DNA from: Gaiellasilicea sp963707575
Lineage (GTDB): Bacteria > Actinomycetota > Thermoleophilia > Gaiellales > Gaiellaceae
NCBI GenBank assembly: GCA_963707575.1
Contig: OY970171.1
Location: 2,294,001 to 2,358,000, forward strand
Length of the DNA stretch: 64,000 nt
Reading direction: 5' to 3'
Positions within the stretch are counted from its first letter, which is position 1, and each line of letters begins with the position of its first letter. Shown here piece after piece: positions 57,133-64,000 of this stretch. The position numbers and the translations under genes are program-made. Below the pieces are notes generated by a model, which saw only the letters and a list, made by a program, of their open reading frames with translations, had not been told where the DNA came from and ran no database searches.

Positions 57133-59811
57133 ATGCAAACGGTTCCTGCCCAGGACGCTCGAATCCAGCCCACGGTCCGCCGGGGCACCGTGGCGCCGTT
57201 TCCGGCGGCGAAGCTCGTCCCGCCGGCCTTGCCCGCGCGGCTGATTCCGCGTCAGAGGCTGCACGAGCTGCTCGACCGCGGCGCGGCCGGGCTCGTCACG
57301 CTCGTCTCGGCGCACGCCGGCACGGGCAAGACGGTGCTCCTCTCGTCGTGGGCGACAACGTCCGAACACCGCGTCGCCTGGCTCGGGCTCGATCGCGACG
57401 ACAATTGGAGCCCGCGGTTCTGGCTTGGCATCGAGCACGCCCTCGTCCGCTGCGGCGCTCTGGACGCTGCCGAGGCCGACACCGGCAGCAGCCCGACGGG
57501 CACGCACATCGCTGAGCGACTCGACGGTCGCTCGCCGCCGGTCGTGCTCGTGCTGGACGACTTCCACGAGATCGAGAGCCCGATCGTTCGGCGGGAGCTC
57601 CAGCTCCTCCTCGACCGCTCGCCGAGCGGGCTTCGCGTCGTCATCGCGACGCGCGCCGACCCGCGGCTGCGGCTGCAGCGGCTCCGCCTCACGGACGACC
57701 TCAGCGAGATCCGCGCCGCCGAGCTCGCTTTCACTGTGGGCGAGTGCGGCGAAGCCCTGGCGCCCTTCGCCGGCGACCTCGCGGACGGCGACGTGGAGGT
57801 GCTGTGCGGGCGCACCGAAGGCTGGGCGGCCGGGATCCGCCTCGCGGCGCTTTCGCTCGAGTCCGAGCCGGACCGCGGCGGCTTCCTGCGCCGGTTCGCC
57901 GGGGACGACCGTGCGGTCGCCGACTACCTGCTGAACGAGATCCTCGACCGGCAGCCCGATCGGCTGCGCGAGTTCCTGCTGCGGACCTCGGTCTCCGACA
58001 CGCTCAGCGCGGAGTTGGCCGATTCATTGACCGGGAGGCGCGACGGCGGGCGTGTGCTCGCCGAGCTCATGGCGGCCAATTTCCTCGTCTCGGGCCACGT
58101 CGGATCCGAGATCTCCTACCGGTACCACGGGCTCCTGCTGGAGTTTCTCCGGGCGCAGCTCCAACGCACGAGACCGCACGACCTGGGTGTCCTGCAGCGG
58201 CTGAGCGCGCGGTGGCACTGGACGCAGCACGAGCCGGTTCCTGCGTTCCGGGACGCGCTCGCTGGAGGCGACTGGGATCTTGCCGACGAAATCTCGGCGG
58301 AGGCCTGGCACGTCGTCGCATTCGAGCGCGCGGGCGTGGAGCGCGACGCCCTCGCCGAGTTGCCCGCGGACGCACTCGTCGATCGGCCCTGTCTCGGGCT
58401 CCTGAGCGCGCTCGCAGCCGTCGCGAAGGGAGAGCGGCGCCAGGCCGAGCGGCGACTGACACCCGAGACCCCAACCTCGCGAGGATCTGCAGCGCGCGCC
58501 GGTGAGCGTGTGCTCCGGCTCCAGCTCGAGGCAGCGCTCGCGCGCCTCGACGGCGACTACGAGTTGCTCGAGGGGGTGGCGTCCGAGCTGGCGGAGGCGC
58601 CCGCCGGCGGCGGGTTCGACTCGACCGCGCGCGCGACGGCCCAGAGCGCCTGCGCGCTGGCCTACCTGGGGGCCGCGAAGGCCGCCCGTGGTGGCCTGAC
58701 CGAGGCAGACGCCCTGCTCGGCGCCGCCCTCGAGCTGTCCCGTCGCACGGGCTTGCAAGAGATGGCGGCGGGCGCGCTCGGCGAGCTCGCGCTGCTCGAG
58801 GCGGGCCGGGGCCGGCTGCGTCGCGCCGTCGAGCTCGCCGCCGAGGCGGTCGAGGACGCCGAGCCGGGTGGGCCCTCGGCAGGGGCGGCGCTCGGCCCAG
58901 CCCAACTCGCGCTCGGCTGGGCGCACTTCCAGTGGGACGATCTCGCGACCGCCGCGCGCCATCTCGACCGGGCCGCAGCGGCAGCGTCGGCTGTGGGCGA
59001 TCGAACGGGCCGCCTCGCGTCGGCAGCGCTGTCGTCGCTGGTGCGCGGAGCGCAGGGGCCGCGCGAGGCGGCTGCTGCGCTGGTGGAGCTCCGTGGCAGG
59101 ACGATCGACTTGGACGCCTGGCGGGCGCCGGAGGTGCTGGCGCCGATCCTGGAGACGGCCGAAGCGCGCCTGCTCGCAGCGCGCGGGGACGTGCCGGCGG
59201 CGCGCGCGGCACTCGAAGAAAAGGTGAGGCGTACGGGGGACTCGGCCGCGGTCGCGCTCCTCCAGGCACGACTCGCGCTCACCGACGGCGCGCCTGACGA
59301 AGCCTTGGCCACCCTGGAGCTCTGGCCCGCCGAGGAGCTGACTCCGCTCGGCCTGCAGATCGAGGCGTACGTGCTGACCGCGGTGGCCCGGCACGCGCTG
59401 CACGACGACCGCGGCGCCGGAGACGCTCTCGAGCAGGCACTCGCGCTCGCTGGGCCGAACAGCCATCGCCGCCCGTTCCTGGACTCCGGCTCGGCAGTCC
59501 AGGTTCTGCTCGAGCAGCGCGTCCGATGGGGCACTTCATACCGCTCATTCGCAGGTGAGCTTCTGGACGCCTTCCGCAAGCGCGCCCCGAGTGTGGCGGT
59601 CACGAGGGCCGAGCTGCTGGAACCACTCAGCCGCCGCGAGCAGTCGGTGCTCCGCTTCCTCCCGACGATGATGTCGAACGCGGAGATCGCCAGCGAGCTC
59701 TTCGTCACCTCCAACACCGTCAAGACCCATCTCAAGAGCATCTACCGCAAGCTCGCCGTGTCGCGGCGTCGGGACGCCGTCGAGCGGGCGCGCGCGCTCG
59801 AGTTGCTCTGA
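57133..59811 (+). CDS. Large MalT-like ATP-dependent LuxR transcription regulator
   Basis: The 892-residue protein has a STAND-type NTPase (Walker A VSAHAGTGKTVLL about residue 60; Walker B VVLVLDDFHEIESP) and a winged-helix region (AELMAANFLVSGHVGSEISY). A long alpha-helical TPR-like stretch of some 400 residues and a C-terminal LuxR HTH (LSRREQSVLRFLPTMMSNAE, VTSNTVKTHLKSIYRKLAVS) follow. MalT-type proteins switch on genes when an inducer lets them oligomerise. It ends 9 bp before a CACCC-N5-GGGTG site and so may control the SHOCT-DUF6325 genes next door. The ATG at 57133 is the best start, though others upstream exist. Confidence 0.9.
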   Translation: MQTVPAQDARIQPTVRRGTVAPFPAAKLVPPALPARLIPRQRLHELLDRGAAGLVTLVSAHAGTGKTVLLSSWATTSEHRVAWLGLDRDDNWSPRFWLGIEHALVRCGALDAAEADTGSSPTGTHIAERLDGRSPPVVLVLDDFHEIESPIVRRELQLLLDRSPSGLRVVIATRADPRLRLQRLRLTDDLSEIRAAELAFTVGECGEALAPFAGDLADGDVEVLCGRTEGWAAGIRLAALSLESEPDRGGFLRRFAGDDRAVADYLLNEILDRQPDRLREFLLRTSVSDTLSAELADSLTGRRDGGRVLAELMAANFLVSGHVGSEISYRYHGLLLEFLRAQLQRTRPHDLGVLQRLSARWHWTQHEPVPAFRDALAGGDWDLADEISAEAWHVVAFERAGVERDALAELPADALVDRPCLGLLSALAAVAKGERRQAERRLTPETPTSRGSAARAGERVLRLQLEAALARLDGDYELLEGVASELAEAPAGGGFDSTARATAQSACALAYLGAAKAARGGLTEADALLGAALELSRRTGLQEMAAGALGELALLEAGRGRLRRAVELAAEAVEDAEPGGPSAGAALGPAQLALGWAHFQWDDLATAARHLDRAAAAASAVGDRTGRLASAALSSLVRGAQGPREAAAALVELRGRTIDLDAWRAPEVLAPILETAEARLLAARGDVPAARAALEEKVRRTGDSAAVALLQARLALTDGAPDEALATLELWPAEELTPLGLQIEAYVLTAVARHALHDDRGAGDALEQALALAGPNSHRRPFLDSGSAVQVLLEQRVRWGTSYRSFAGELLDAFRKRAPSVAVTRAELLEPLSRREQSVLRFLPTMMSNAEIASELFVTSNTVKTHLKSIYRKLAVSRRRDAVERARALELL

Positions 59812-59820
59812 CGGGGCGAT

Positions 59821-59849
59821 CACCCAGCGCGGGTGACGCCGCGCCACCC
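59821..59849 (+). promoter_or_regulatory. CACCC-N5-GGGTG operator cluster 2
   Basis: A perfect palindrome CACCC-AGCGC-GGGTG at 59821-59835 is followed by CACCC at 59845, 24 bp start to start, and AGCATC 11 bases after that, then AGGAGG and the GTG of the SHOCT-like gene. The spacing is identical to the downstream half of cluster 1. Confidence 0.75.
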
Positions 59850-59893
59850 GGATCTGGACGAGCATCGTGTCCAGACCGAGAGGAGGAAGACGC

Positions 59894-60091
59894 GTGTTGA
59901 GTCGAGGGCGAAGACCTGTGTTACGGGCGGCGATGGTCGGCGGCGGCACGCACCGGGTCGGGAGGGGAGACCGTGAGGGAGCTGCGCGCCCAGGGTCACA
60001 ACCGGGGTGGATGGCCGAGCTGGAAGGGCTACGAAAGGCCCTGACGGAGGCCGAGTTCGAGTCCGCGAGACGTCACCTGCTGGCGGGCTAG
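59894..60091 (+). CDS. SHOCT-domain-like small basic protein
   Basis: The 65-residue protein starts with a GTG six bases after GAGGAAGA: LSRGRRPVLRAAMVGGGTHR, a Gly/Arg-rich head, and ends ELEGLRKALTEAEFESARRH, a helical hairpin like the SHOCT (short C-terminal) domain. The R-R-P-x-LRAAxVGG head with a SHOCT tail is a common actinobacterial form. SHOCT domains oligomerise and often sit beside membrane-stress genes. It is followed 11 bp later by the DUF6325 gene, with a good ribosome site. Confidence 0.7.
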   Translation: MLSRGRRPVLRAAMVGGGTHRVGRGDREGAARPGSQPGWMAELEGLRKALTEAEFESARRHLLAG

Positions 60092-60102
60092 GGAGGAGCG
60101 AG

Positions 60103-60621
60103 ATGACGATGGGACCGGTTCAGCTGCTGGTCGTGGGCTTCGCGGGCGGCGAGTTCAAGGGCGAGATCCTGGCCGAGCTCGACCGGCTGCGTGAGCACGA
60201 CATCGTCCGCCTGATCGATCTCGTAGTCGTACGGAAGGACGCGGACGGCAAGGTCGAGAAGGTTCTGCGAAGCGACCTGTCGCCGGAGGAGGCCGAGGAG
60301 TTCGGAGCGACCGTCGGTGCGCTGATCGGGTTCGGCGCAGCAGGCGAGGAGGGAGCCGAGCTCGGCGCAATCGAGGGCGCGGCAGCACTCGAGGACGGCC
60401 ACGTGTTCGACGACGAGGTCTGGTATGTCGAGGATGCGATCCCGAACGGCACCGCTGCTGCGGTTGCGCTGCTCGAGCACCGCTGGGCGATCCCGTTGCG
60501 CGACGGCATCCGCCGGGCCGGGGGCTTCCACCTCGCGGACGCGTGGATCCACCCGGCCGACCTCGTCGGCATCGGCCTGATCGCCGCCGAGGAGGCCGAG
60601 GAGCAGCTGGCCACGGCCTGA
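60103..60621 (+). CDS. DUF6325 family protein
   Basis: The 172-residue protein reads MTMGPVQLLVVGFAGGEFKG, then DRLREHDIVRLIDLVVVRKD, VGALIGFGAAGEEGAELGAI and ALLEHRWAIPLRDGIRRAGG. It has a DUF1269-like alternating strand/helix core with a Gly-rich central segment. Proteins of this type are widespread in actinobacteria, usually beside SHOCT proteins, and are believed to be membrane-associated stress factors. It is co-transcribed with the SHOCT-like gene and likely under operator cluster 2. Confidence 0.82.
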   Translation: MTMGPVQLLVVGFAGGEFKGEILAELDRLREHDIVRLIDLVVVRKDADGKVEKVLRSDLSPEEAEEFGATVGALIGFGAAGEEGAELGAIEGAAALEDGHVFDDEVWYVEDAIPNGTAAAVALLEHRWAIPLRDGIRRAGGFHLADAWIHPADLVGIGLIAAEEAEEQLATA

Positions 60622-60634
60622 CCCGACCGTTCGG

Positions 60635-61552
60635 CTACTCCCGGTCGCGAAAGACCAGCCCTCGCGCGGCCGCCACCAGACGGGCGGACAGGGGCACGTG
60701 CGGCCCGGGCTCCTCCTCGGGCGGTTGCAGCGCCGCGAGCGGCCACGCAGCGGCCAGGCAGGCGCCCACGAGGAGGATCGCCGCGGTCACCCACACGAGC
60801 AGCAGGAACGCGAGCACGGTGCCGAGCGGGCCGTAGACGTCGTCGAAGTCGGCGAAGCGATCGAGGTAGATCGAGAAGCCCGCACCGGCGAGGTGCACGC
60901 CGAGTGTCGCCACGGCGGCACCCGGCAGCACGTCGACGATCCGGACCGGCACGGGCGGGACGACGCGGTACAGCAGCGTGAACGCCGCGAAGGCGAGGAC
61001 AAGCGAGGCCCCGAGCTGCGCCAGCGCGCCGATCTCGTCGGTCGCCCACACGGCAAGCCCGAGCTCGTCGGCCAGCTCGGTCGTCGTCTCGGTCGCGACC
61101 TGGACGACGATCGTCAGCCCGAAGGCGGTGAGGATCAGCAGGCCCGCCCCCAGTACGAGCGCACCATCGAGCAGCTTCCCTCTCAGGTACGGCCGATCGG
61201 CCTCGCTGCCCCAGACAGCCCTGAAGGCCGAGCGCACCGCGGCCATCATGCCGCTCGCCGCCCAGACGAAGCCCACGAGCGCGACGGCTCCCGCCACCGA
61301 CGCGGGGGTCCCGGCGTGCTCGATCGCCCCCTCGACGCTCGTCTCGACTTCACCCGGCAGCGGAGCGACGTTCACGAGCCACTCGAGAACGCGTTCGTGC
61401 GCCGACTGCGGCAGGACGAGCTCGAGGACCGATAGGAGCAGGGCGAGGAAGGGGACGAGCGAGAAGAGGACGTGGTACGAGATCGCTGCGGCGCGTTGAC
61501 CGCATGCGCTCTGCGTGTAGGTGCTCCCAGCGTTCTCGGCCGTCCAGAGCAC
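60635..61552 (-). CDS. YihY/BrkB family membrane protein
   Basis: The 305-residue protein has six membrane helices with the YihY/BrkB blocks: AAAISYHVLFSLVPFLALLL, LVGFVWAASGMMAAVRSAFR, RGKLLDGALVLGAGLLILTA and DFDDVYGPLGTVLAFLLLVW. The family was once called RNase BN in error and is now seen as an inner-membrane family of uncertain transport role. The GTG at 61552 has AGGAGGA about 12 bases upstream; the longer frame to 61789 overlaps the RDD gene and looks non-coding. It forms an operon with the two genes upstream. Confidence 0.87.
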   Translation of the reverse strand: MLWTAENAGSTYTQSACGQRAAAISYHVLFSLVPFLALLLSVLELVLPQSAHERVLEWLVNVAPLPGEVETSVEGAIEHAGTPASVAGAVALVGFVWAASGMMAAVRSAFRAVWGSEADRPYLRGKLLDGALVLGAGLLILTAFGLTIVVQVATETTTELADELGLAVWATDEIGALAQLGASLVLAFAAFTLLYRVVPPVPVRIVDVLPGAAVATLGVHLAGAGFSIYLDRFADFDDVYGPLGTVLAFLLLVWVTAAILLVGACLAAAWPLAALQPPEEEPGPHVPLSARLVAAARGLVFRDRE

Positions 61553-61580
61553 GCGACGGGCGATTCCTCCTGCTATGGGA

Positions 61581-62081
61581 TCACCGCTCGGCTTCGCCGA
61601 CCGGCGCTGGGGCGCGGTCGGCGTAGAGGACGACTGTGCCGGCCAGGTAGTCCTGCAGCCCGCGCCGGCGCCGATCGAAGAGGACGGGGAGGAAGCCCGC
61701 GAACAGCGGCACGATCGCCAGGATGAGGCCGACGAGGCGGACGAGAGCACGGCCGAGGGAGGGTGGGCTCCCGTCGTCGGTGGCGACACGGAGTCGCATC
61801 GCGCGCAGACCGGGCGTCTGCCCGGTGACCGACCAGAAGAGGACGAAGTAGACCGTCACCGACAGCGTCCACGCGACTCCGGCCAGGGTGGCGACGAGCC
61901 AGTCGGGGCGGAGGTCGCCGACGAGCGACGCCACCAGGGCCAGCACCCCGGCGCCGAGGAGGACGATCGCGTGCACGAACGCGAGGTCGATCGCCAGCGC
62001 CACGGCCCGGGTAGCGACCCCCGCATAGGGCACGGGCGCGGAGCCTACGCCGGGTCGGAGCGCAGCGGTCGCCGCAGCCAT
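61581..62081 (-). CDS. RDD family membrane protein
   Basis: The 166-residue protein has the RDD signature: YAGVATRAVALAIDLAFVHA with the first Arg-x(n)-Asp pair, three to four membrane helices, TGQTPGLRAMRLRVATDDGS, and LGRALVRLVGLILAIVPLF ending near DRRRRGLQDYLAGTVVL. RDD proteins are small, sometimes linked to ion or solute export, mostly unknown. The ATG at 62081 overlaps the preceding gene by 37 bp. Together with the BrkB-type gene it forms the rear of a three-gene unit. Confidence 0.85.
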   Translation of the reverse strand: MAAATAALRPGVGSAPVPYAGVATRAVALAIDLAFVHAIVLLGAGVLALVASLVGDLRPDWLVATLAGVAWTLSVTVYFVLFWSVTGQTPGLRAMRLRVATDDGSPPSLGRALVRLVGLILAIVPLFAGFLPVLFDRRRRGLQDYLAGTVVLYADRAPAPVGEAER

Positions 62082-62725
62082 CGGCGCGCCGTCCTCTCTG
62101 CCGCATCGTCGAGTCGCTCCGCCTGCCGCCGCACGCCTGCCGCGAGATCGCCGGCGAGCGACGTCGTCTGATGGGTGAGCGCTGCACGCACTGCCGGGCT
62201 GGAGGCGATCTGCTGGACGGCGCGATCCAGCTCGGGGCTCTTGAGCAGGTGGTCGGCCACCTGCGCGGCGAGCCGGCTGTCCAGAGCTTGCTCGATGAGC
62301 AGTCGCGTTCTCTCCTCCTCGAGGGCGGAAACGAGAGCCGCCTCGACGTCGGGGGCCGTGAGCACCGGCCGGGCCACGCGCTCCAACACGCGATGCTCCG
62401 CCAGCGAGCGAGCCAGGGCATCGACGTGTGGCGCCGCAAGAAGGTCGCCTCCCGTCGCCGCGAGTCGGGACTGCACTCGAAGTCGACTCTCCTTGCCCTC
62501 GGCGGCGAGTCGCCTGGCGGCGCGCGGCATCAGCATCGTTCGGGCGGCGACGCGCGCAGGCAGGATCATCAGACGCCCGCCCACGACCGTCGCGCGCACG
62601 CCGAGCACGACCAGCCCCGCCGCGACGTCACGCGCGGGGGGCGGCGCAGACCTTCTTCGGGTCTCGCGGTGTCGAGACGTTGCAGCCTTCCCCTCCACGA
62701 CGACAGATCGGCCGGCTCGCGGCAT
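62045..62725 (-). CDS. Ala/Arg-rich helical protein of unknown function
   Basis: The 226-residue protein has a basic, Arg/Ala-rich start (PRAGRSVVVEGKAATSRHRE), one weakly hydrophobic segment (DVAAGLVVLGVRATVVGGRL) and a long helical part with repeating alanine-rich heptads: LARSLAEHRVLERVARPVLT, LAAQVADHLLKSPELDRAVQ, LTHQTTSLAGDLAAGVRRQA. It resembles envelope- or phage-shock-associated helical proteins, but no family is recognised. The ATG at 62725 lies next to operator cluster 3, so expression may be tied to it. It precedes the RDD and BrkB genes. Confidence 0.65.
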   Translation of the reverse strand: MPRAGRSVVVEGKAATSRHRETRRRSAPPPARDVAAGLVVLGVRATVVGGRLMILPARVAARTMLMPRAARRLAAEGKESRLRVQSRLAATGGDLLAAPHVDALARSLAEHRVLERVARPVLTAPDVEAALVSALEEERTRLLIEQALDSRLAAQVADHLLKSPELDRAVQQIASSPAVRAALTHQTTSLAGDLAAGVRRQAERLDDAAERTARRWLRRPLRSDPA

Positions 62726-62745
62726 CGTCAGTCTTCCGCGTACGG

Positions 62746-62813
62746 GGGTGACGCGGCGCCACCCCCCGTGGGTGACTCGGCGCTCACCCAGGCGGGGTGA
62801 GGGGCGGTCACCC
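62746..62813 (+). promoter_or_regulatory. CACCC-N5-GGGTG operator cluster 3
   Basis: Perfect palindromes lie at 62760-62774 (centre CCCGT) and 62785-62799 (centre AGGCG), 25 bp apart. A lone GGGTG stands at 62746 and a lone CACCC at 62809, 24 bp after the second palindrome, then ATGATG 11 bases beyond. The cluster sits between the divergent genes starting at 62725 and 62945, so it could serve both. Confidence 0.75.
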
Positions 62814-62944
62814 ATGCGACATCGATGATGATGCGATGAGTGCCAGCGCTCCCAAAAGGGCGGGTCGCACCTGTGCATCGGCTTCCGTTGCGTCGTCCGA
62901 GCGGCACCAATGACCCGCCGCACCCCTACGAAGGGAGTTCCCCA

Positions 62945-63109
62945 ATGACCATTCCGCCCATCCTCATCGCCGTCGGCGTCCTGATCGCGGGCTTCATCGC
63001 GGGCGTCATCCTGATTGCGCTCGACTTCGACCTGATCGGGTTCGTCGTCGCGCTCGCGTGCATCCCGTTCGCCCTCGCCGCCTGGGTCATGGCCAACGAC
63101 CGAGCCTGA
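62945..63109 (+). CDS. Small two-helix hydrophobic protein
   Basis: The 54-residue protein reads MTIPPILIAVGVLIAGFIAG, then VILIALDFDLIGFVVALACI and PFALAAWVMANDRA, two membrane helices with an acidic turn between them. AGGGAG lies six bases before the ATG. No function is recognised; small hydrophobic proteins of this type are often stress-induced. The operator cluster lies 130 bp upstream, allowing a leader of about 100 bases. Confidence 0.65.
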   Translation: MTIPPILIAVGVLIAGFIAGVILIALDFDLIGFVVALACIPFALAAWVMANDRA

Positions 63110-63127
63110 GCGCACGACACTCGAGGC

Positions 63128-63868
63128 TCAGAACGTCGTCCGCTCTCCCGGCCTGAGGATGCGTACCTCCACGTCGGGCGCGACCCGGGCGGCTGCTTCT
63201 GCGAACGCCGCGGCAGGCTCGTCCGGTGCGTGCTCGTGGCCCGTGAAGCGCCAGTGCAGCGGGGCGTAGGTGCCCCAGTGGATCGGGATCGCGAGTCGAG
63301 GCTCGAGCAGACGCAGGGCGTCGGCGGCCCGGGCGGGGTCGAGGTGCCCCGGTCCGAGCCGCGGGCCCCAGCCGGCGATCGGGATCAGCGCGGCATCGGT
63401 GCCCGCGAGCGCGGCCATGCCGTCGAAGTAGTCGGTGTCTCCGGCGAAGTAGACGGAACGCGAGCCGGAGACGACGTACCCGAGCGCTCCGATCCCGCTT
63501 CCGAGAGGATTGCGCCTGCCGTCGTGCTCGGCCGGAACCGCCGTGACCGTGACCGCGCCGACCGGGACCGACTCGCCCGCCGCGAGCTCGACCACGTCCC
63601 GGTAGCGCCGGCGCCGGAAGAGCGACCCGGCGCGGTGCGGCACGATCAGGCGCACGGACCGCCCGATACGACGGAGCGAGGCCATGTCCACGTGGTCGTA
63701 GTGCAGGTGCGAGAGCAGCACGGCATCCGGCGGCGGGGACACGTCGACGAGCGGGACGAGCCGGCGGAGGTGAGCGACCCGTTGGCGCAGGAGCGGGTCG
63801 GTCAGAAGGCGAACGCCGTCGAGCTCGATCAGCGTGGACGCGTGCCCGATGTAGAGGATCGAGGCCAT
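63128..63868 (-). CDS. UlaG-like metallo-beta-lactamase-fold hydrolase
   Basis: The 246-residue protein starts MASILYIGHASTLIELDGVR and carries the metal motif LLSHLHYDHVDMASLRRIG (HxHxDH), then VTAVPAEHDGRRNPLG, VYFAGDTDYFDGM (metal-bridging Asp) and LAIPIHWGTYAPLHW. It belongs to the UlaG/NAPE-PLD-like branch, acting on phosphodiester or lactone bonds. The ATG at 63868 begins the first strand. Another ATG (63913) has a better ribosome site, GAGGA eight bases before, and would add 15 residues. Past it no gene is seen to the window end. Confidence 0.85.
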   Translation of the reverse strand: MASILYIGHASTLIELDGVRLLTDPLLRQRVAHLRRLVPLVDVSPPPDAVLLSHLHYDHVDMASLRRIGRSVRLIVPHRAGSLFRRRRYRDVVELAAGESVPVGAVTVTAVPAEHDGRRNPLGSGIGALGYVVSGSRSVYFAGDTDYFDGMAALAGTDAALIPIAGWGPRLGPGHLDPARAADALRLLEPRLAIPIHWGTYAPLHWRFTGHEHAPDEPAAAFAEAAARVAPDVEVRILRPGERTTF

Positions 63869-64000
63869 CGTGCGAGCTTCGTCCGGCTCGGGGTCGTCGG
63901 CTCCAAGCGGCATGTGCCTCATCCTCGCGGGTGGGGTGAGCGCCGGCATCATCCGCATGGGGCGAGCCTCCGACAAGTCCGTTCACCCCAACCGGACGAT

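Noticed and set aside
63982..63987. CACCC half-site upstream of the metallo-beta-lactamase-fold gene
   Set aside because: A single half-site at the window edge; the remaining sequence is outside the window, so it cannot be judged.

Overview
The window is a continuous piece of high-GC chromosome, densely packed with short or overlapping gene junctions, many ATGA or GTGA stop/start overlaps and frequent GTG starts. There is no plasmid, phage, insertion sequence or CRISPR array. The gene content points to the Actinomycetota, most like Thermoleophilia (Gaiellales or Solirubrobacterales): a LigD-type polymerase domain, PspC/LiaF-type sensor systems, DUF4383, DUF6325 and DUF7144 proteins, SHOCT proteins, and a long Alu-domain type signal recognition particle RNA. 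That placement is inference from gene content, not from a phylogeny.

Region 1 (1-13.3 kb) is a surface polysaccharide locus. A leftward arm holds asparagine synthetase, a GT2 glycosyltransferase fused to a PssD/Alg14-like domain, a PssE/Alg13-like glycosyltransferase and another GT2 enzyme cut by the window edge. A rightward arm makes and modifies a nucleotide sugar: glucose-1-phosphate cytidylyltransferase, NAD-dependent epimerase/dehydratase, two C-methyltransferase-like proteins, PLP aminotransferase and hexapeptide acyltransferase. It continues with a polyprenyl-phosphate sugar-1-phosphate transferase and a Gfo/Idh/MocA oxidoreductase. Three promoter regions of the locus share a 13-bp motif containing GGCTAGG.

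Region 2 (13.3-25.9 kb) holds dnaX-ybaB, a DUF885-like metallopeptidase, an operon of AI-2E-type permease, flippase-like protein and holin-domain/alkaline-phosphatase fusion, a TetR-MFS efflux pair with two visible operators, and a phospholipase D-like protein. Region 3 (25.9-33.5 kb) has a lower-GC patch with two envelope proteins of unknown function, tRNA-Val, the SRP RNA, an M29 aminopeptidase, ClpS, a frameshifted membrane cytochrome c, three tRNA-Ser genes and small zinc-ribbon proteins.

Region 4 (33.6-49.4 kb) contains a polar amino-acid ABC transporter, a LigD-like polymerase and a separate ATP-dependent DNA ligase on either side of a PspC-type two-component system, a lipocalin-like/DUF892 protein, a large secreted DUF6351 hydrolase, FabF, acetyltransferases, a HAD phosphatase, a flavin reductase and the first of two paralogous secreted proteins. 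Region 5 (49.4-64 kb) is rich in signalling: two sensor kinases, a NarL-type regulator, a large MalT-like LuxR regulator, and small membrane or stress-type proteins.

The most unusual signal is in region 5. Three intergenic regions (52.27-52.35, 59.82-59.85 and 62.76-62.81 kb) carry exact CACCC-N5-GGGTG palindromes followed 24 bp later by a lone CACCC half-site, each in front of genes for small membrane, SHOCT or DUF6325 proteins. This looks like an undescribed local regulon, possibly run by one of the LuxR-type regulators encoded among them.
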